A stretch of 64,000 nucleotides of DNA from Mermis nigrescens (lineage: Eukaryota > Nematoda > Enoplea > Mermithida > Mermithidae), in the NCBI GenBank assembly GCA_036768485.1, contig JAVLUZ010000151.1:1807330-1871329 (forward strand). The letters are read 5' to 3'. Of the stretch, positions 60,911 through 64,000 are shown one piece after another. Position numbers and translations under genes: made by a program. The notes beneath the pieces are model-generated. The model saw only the letters and a program-made list of their open reading frames with translations, was not told the origin of the DNA and searched no databases. Every line of letters starts with the position of its first letter. The stretch's first letter is position 1.

Positions 60911-61792
60911 AGCCCATGTGTTACTCTCTTGGTTGCATCATGCTCACCAATCGATAGAGCCCATCTGTTGCTCTCTTGGCGTTGCATTCGATCGGTATTG
61001 CACGCCCTTTTCAACGGCGCTGCAGTCGGGTGTTAACCCGTGAGTTTATGCTTCCGGTGGGCATATAACTCAGCCGTTCTCGTTTTTGTTCGAGCACTGG
61101 TTCGGCTCGCGAAAGCGACCGAACACTGATCAGTGGCGGACCTTCGGGTCTGCCCATTTTTGTGAAACTCTTACATTTGCTACGTACTTATAGTGAGATC
61201 TATCTACCTACAGTATATAAGAAAGAAGGGGTTACTGTAGCCTCCGAAAACATTTACTGAAAAAGCTCTCGGATAAATGAAACAGACTATAGTACAGTTT
61301 CGTTTACTGGCATGTCAATCCATATACATGCACGCATCTGCCTGCTTATTTCTTTTGATTGTATTAAAAAAAACGCGATAGGTAGCTAGTGTAACAATTT
61401 ACGATCATACACAGCATGGAACTTGTATGGGTCAAGCCCAAAAATTTTTTTGCTTTTGGGCCTAAATTGATGAGAATGCGTTAAAAACACTGCTTTGGCC
61501 ACTTATAAATCATTTTGCGGGCCTCCAGCCTGAAATTGAAGTATTTTTAACCAATTGCATATACAGTTAGATCAGTTTCACCCAATTGTCTTTCACCGTA
61601 CTGTCGTTTACCCAATTTCGCATTTCCACCCAATTGTCTTTCACCCAATTATCGGGATTCCTTGAAATTTATGCCCAAACTTGTGTGAAATATACTATAA
61701 TCTCATTTGTTGATTGAAGGCAGAACCTTAGAGAAGATATTTTCAAGTAGTGCTCCTTGGCAGTATTTTGACATTTATTTATGACTGTGAGG

Positions 61793-62029
61793 CACACATG
61801 GGCGGGGGGTTTGGGGTATGCAACCCCCAGAAGTTGAAATACCCCCCTTAATTTTGAAATTTGTTTTTGCTTTTTTAGAGATTTTTTGATGCCATTGGAT
61901 AGTGCTCAATGAGAAACGTCGAAAAATTGTGTTTTTTGAGCCATACGACCACTTTTCAGACCATTTTTTTACCTTTGAAAATTTTTTGACCCCCCCCCCT
62001 CCCCAGAATTTCGATGCTGCCGACCTATG
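61793..62029 (-). mobile_element. hAT-type MITE, family B copy 14
   Basis: Perfect duplication CTGTGAGG (61785-61792, 62030-62037). Ends CACACATGGGCGGG and GCTGCCGACCTATG. Confidence 0.92.
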
Positions 62030-63366
62030 CTGTGAGGTGCCAAACAATGGATATTATAGGTGAGTTAGAGAAAGCAGTAAATTCTGGAAAGAGCAAATGA
62101 AAAATAATCAGATGTTATAAGACAATCGACATGAATTTCTAGACAATTTTTTTGCATATTATTCATTAGTTATTTTGCAAATGGCGAGCGAAGCTACCCA
62201 TTTGTAAAAAGATTGCTCTAACAAATGGGGCAGCAAAGCGCCTGAATTATTTCGCACGCTTTACAAACTTTTTAATTTTTTTAACATTAAAGACTTTTCG
62301 TGATTAAAGAAAATGCGTACATATGTACATATGTCTTAATTATAAGCTAGAACTCTCAATTCGGCGCTAATTAGCGCATTTCTCCAATGCGATAATCGAT
62401 TGATCAATATTTCGCGATTCACGCGAAAAATAAAGACGATCGTCTTTTTCCCGTCAACGATTTGCCAATTTGCTTGCATTAATCCTTCACGTAAAGCAAC
62501 GCAAAGATTTCTCTGTTCTTTGACTTCGCATCTCACAAAACGATTGTTATACTCGCAAATGGACTTTTTTACCGAACAAGCGATCATAAATAGAAGGGCG
62601 GAATTTGAGAAATATTAAAATATGGCTGCCTTCACATTAGAGCACAGCTTATTGCGTTTTCTAAAATCAGAATCGCTTCCTACTCAACCCTTTATTTTGC
62701 GCCCTTAACCGACTAATTACTATTCATTCATGGATAGAGTTAAATAAGCACTTATGTTATTTGTACACTGTATAAGTATACCTATTCAAAAATTTTTGAT
62801 TGACTTTTTTCCTTATTCCGGAATTACCTACGTTTGTTTTGGCAGCCGCCTGCCTCGCTTGACGACAGATACTTTGCCATATAAATAAAATCTCGGAATG
62901 TAAGTACCTACCTACCTACTCAAGGCGGTTGGTGGGGTTAACAAAAATACGGCGGTGTTTTATTTTAAAACGGGGGCAGCCTTATTCTTTTTTCAAACAC
63001 CGTCGACCTTTCCACGAGTCGTTGTTGACGTTTTTATTTAGGTCAACCTTTTTAAAAAATCGACGTATATATAAAAGGATAATCGATGATCACGATCCAT
63101 TACGGAATTGCAACACAAAAGTGTGCTTGGGAAGGAATTTCTTTTCAGGCATTGTCAAGATTTTGAACGAAGGAACGATGCGACGATCTTTCGGCAACCT
63201 TACGTGCCGACCTGATTTTTTTCACCCGCCCTGTGGCAATTGGAAAATTAAATCGCGACTCGGCCCCGAATTTCGGCGTGTTTAATTATATAGTAATTTG
63301 TATTGTCGGTCGGGAAATAATTGACTCGCTAAAAGTTCGGGTTTTGCATGAAAAATTCTTCGAGTC

Positions 63367-63457
63367 ATGATTTTAACCATTATTTGTCGCTTCCTATGGC
63401 TACTGGTTTATTCCGCAGTGGTCGTCGCCCAAGGGGAAAGAAGGGAAGCTAATCCAA
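63367..63457 (+). CDS. Candidate first exon of a secreted or membrane protein (signal peptide)
   Basis: ATG at 63367 opens a reading frame starting MILTIICRFLWLLVYSAVVV, a strongly hydrophobic core followed by AQGERRE, which fits a signal peptide cleaved after VVA. The donor A|GTGAGG at 63458 is close to consensus. I do not recognise the family. The local DNA carries fewer repeats than the preceding 25 kb. An overlapping short ORF starts at 63349 in another frame. The call rests on the signal-peptide shape and the splice-site pair only. Confidence 0.4.
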
Positions 63458-63512
63458 GTGAGGGAGTGAGAAGAATTTTTTATCGCCGTAGGTACACCTG
63501 TCCTCCTTCCAG

Positions 63513-63553
63513 TTCATGAATTTTCGCCTACGGTCAATGGCGATTATGACCCG
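63513..63553 (+). CDS. Candidate second exon of the same putative secreted protein
   Basis: A pyrimidine-rich acceptor (CCTGTCCTCCTTCCAG) ends at 63512 and a consensus donor, CCG|GTACGT, stands at 63554. In phase with the previous exon it reads IHEFSPTVNGDYDP. The intron between would be only 55 bp, much shorter than the introns of the two recognised genes. The exon ends in phase 0; later exons would lie beyond the window. Confidence 0.35.
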
Positions 63554-63629
63554 GTACGTAATTTTGTATTTCGGTGCATATTCTATAATTTCCTAAGCGG
63601 TCAATAATATGAATATGGGCAGCGCCTCC

Positions 63630-64000
63630 CGTGGCGGATCCACGGGGAACAAAAAAATTTGCAGGTCGAAAAAGTTGCTAAAAAATTGATGATTGGGACG
63701 AAGACACCATTTTTTGTCGATTCGCTTCTCATGAAACGTTATCCACCGACATCGAGAAATAGCGGAAAACTGCGAAAAAAATTATCTGGAGTTATTCCGA
63801 ATTTCGGATGGTTTTTCGGATCCTGGTAGTCCGGGCGAGGGCCACGTTCGGGGAAATTAGATCGCAAAATTCTATAGTACCCCGCAAATAATGACAGACT
63901 TCCCGAACTAAATTTTTTTTGCGATTTTTTTGCACTTTTGTCTCGTCCAAACCCCCCCCCCACCCACCCTCGAATTTGGTCACTGCTCATTGTAAAAGCC
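63630..64000. mobile_element. Probable hAT-type element, right side off-window
   Basis: Starts near CCGTGGCGGATCCACGGGG, a CAGTGGCGGATC-type end. The body resembles family B (GACACCATTTTTTGTCG, CATGAAACGTTATCCACCGAC). It ends in C-runs; the right end was not found. Confidence 0.5.

Larger units (their letters stand above)
50451..63366. other. Region without a recognised gene
   Basis: Family A-like DNA (51235-51500), five family B copies (51513-62029), CAGTGGCGGAT-ended elements, short TIR elements, old tandem repeats (57990-59660) and AT-rich DNA. From about 62340 onward the sequence is less repetitive, with ORFs of no recognisable family. Confidence 0.6.

Noticed and set aside
62336..62618. 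Opposing ORFs of 72-83 residues
   Set aside because: Both strands are open over the same bases, neither has a recognisable motif or splice-site support, so coding cannot be claimed.
62929..63285. 118-residue ORF with an internal TTTCTTTTCAG acceptor
   Set aside because: No recognisable domain and no clear partner donor; it may be 5' flank or untranslated sequence of the candidate gene at 63367.

Overview
The window is nuclear DNA from a eukaryote, almost certainly an invertebrate animal. It has small exons split by kilobase introns with GT/AG splice sites, AT-rich non-coding DNA, very many short inverted-repeat transposons, microsatellites, one decayed non-LTR retrotransposon and a 100-N assembly gap. 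I cannot name the species. Two protein families are readable by eye, and both are conserved in animals. No bacterial operon, CRISPR array, rRNA or intact tRNA gene was seen.

Region 1 (about 0.5-15.3 kb, + strand) is the 3' part of a multi-Tudor-domain gene of the germ-granule/piRNA type (TDRD/RNF17/Tudor class). Eight coding exons join in consistent phase (530-860, 2395-2515, 3434-3728, 4742-5049, 8283-8580, 9082-9224, 10198-10515, 12426-12697), followed by a short terminal exon at 15251 with an AATAAA signal. Together they encode about 697 residues and three extended-Tudor modules. The 5' end lies outside the window. Modules 1 and 3 are close paralogues, almost identical at DNA level around the WYR...EAPSS stretch, but their introns fall in different places.

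Region 2 (about 27.0-38.6 kb, + strand) is the central part of NPL4 (NPLOC4 orthologue), the ubiquitin-binding cofactor of p97/Cdc48 with UFD1. Four exons (26981-27078, 28871-28919, 32004-32219, 38262-38609) join in phase into 237 residues covering the NPL4 zinc-binding region and the start of the MPN-like domain. The N-terminal ubiquitin-like exon(s) and the C-terminal exons were not found, although 11 kb upstream and 25 kb downstream were read.

Region 3 (38.6-62 kb) shows no convincing gene. It holds transposons, a fragmentary CR1/Jockey-like LINE (48.2-50.45 kb), microsatellites and old tandem repeats. Region 4 (62.3-64 kb) is less repetitive and may hold the first two exons of a secreted or membrane protein (63367-63553), a tentative call.

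The dominant feature is non-autonomous transposons. Several families carry 8-bp target-site duplications (TSDs) that can be read directly, as expected of hAT-type transposition. They include a roughly 210-275 bp family with at least 14 copies, a 130-180 bp family with three copies, and CAGTGGCGGATC-ended elements. A 455-bp Tc1/mariner-type foldback with 209-bp arms lies in a Tudor-gene intron. A small hairpin, GGCGC-GAA-GCGCC, recurs inside several otherwise different families. I found no clear new biological system; the strongest leads concern this transposon ecology and the recent Tudor-module duplication.
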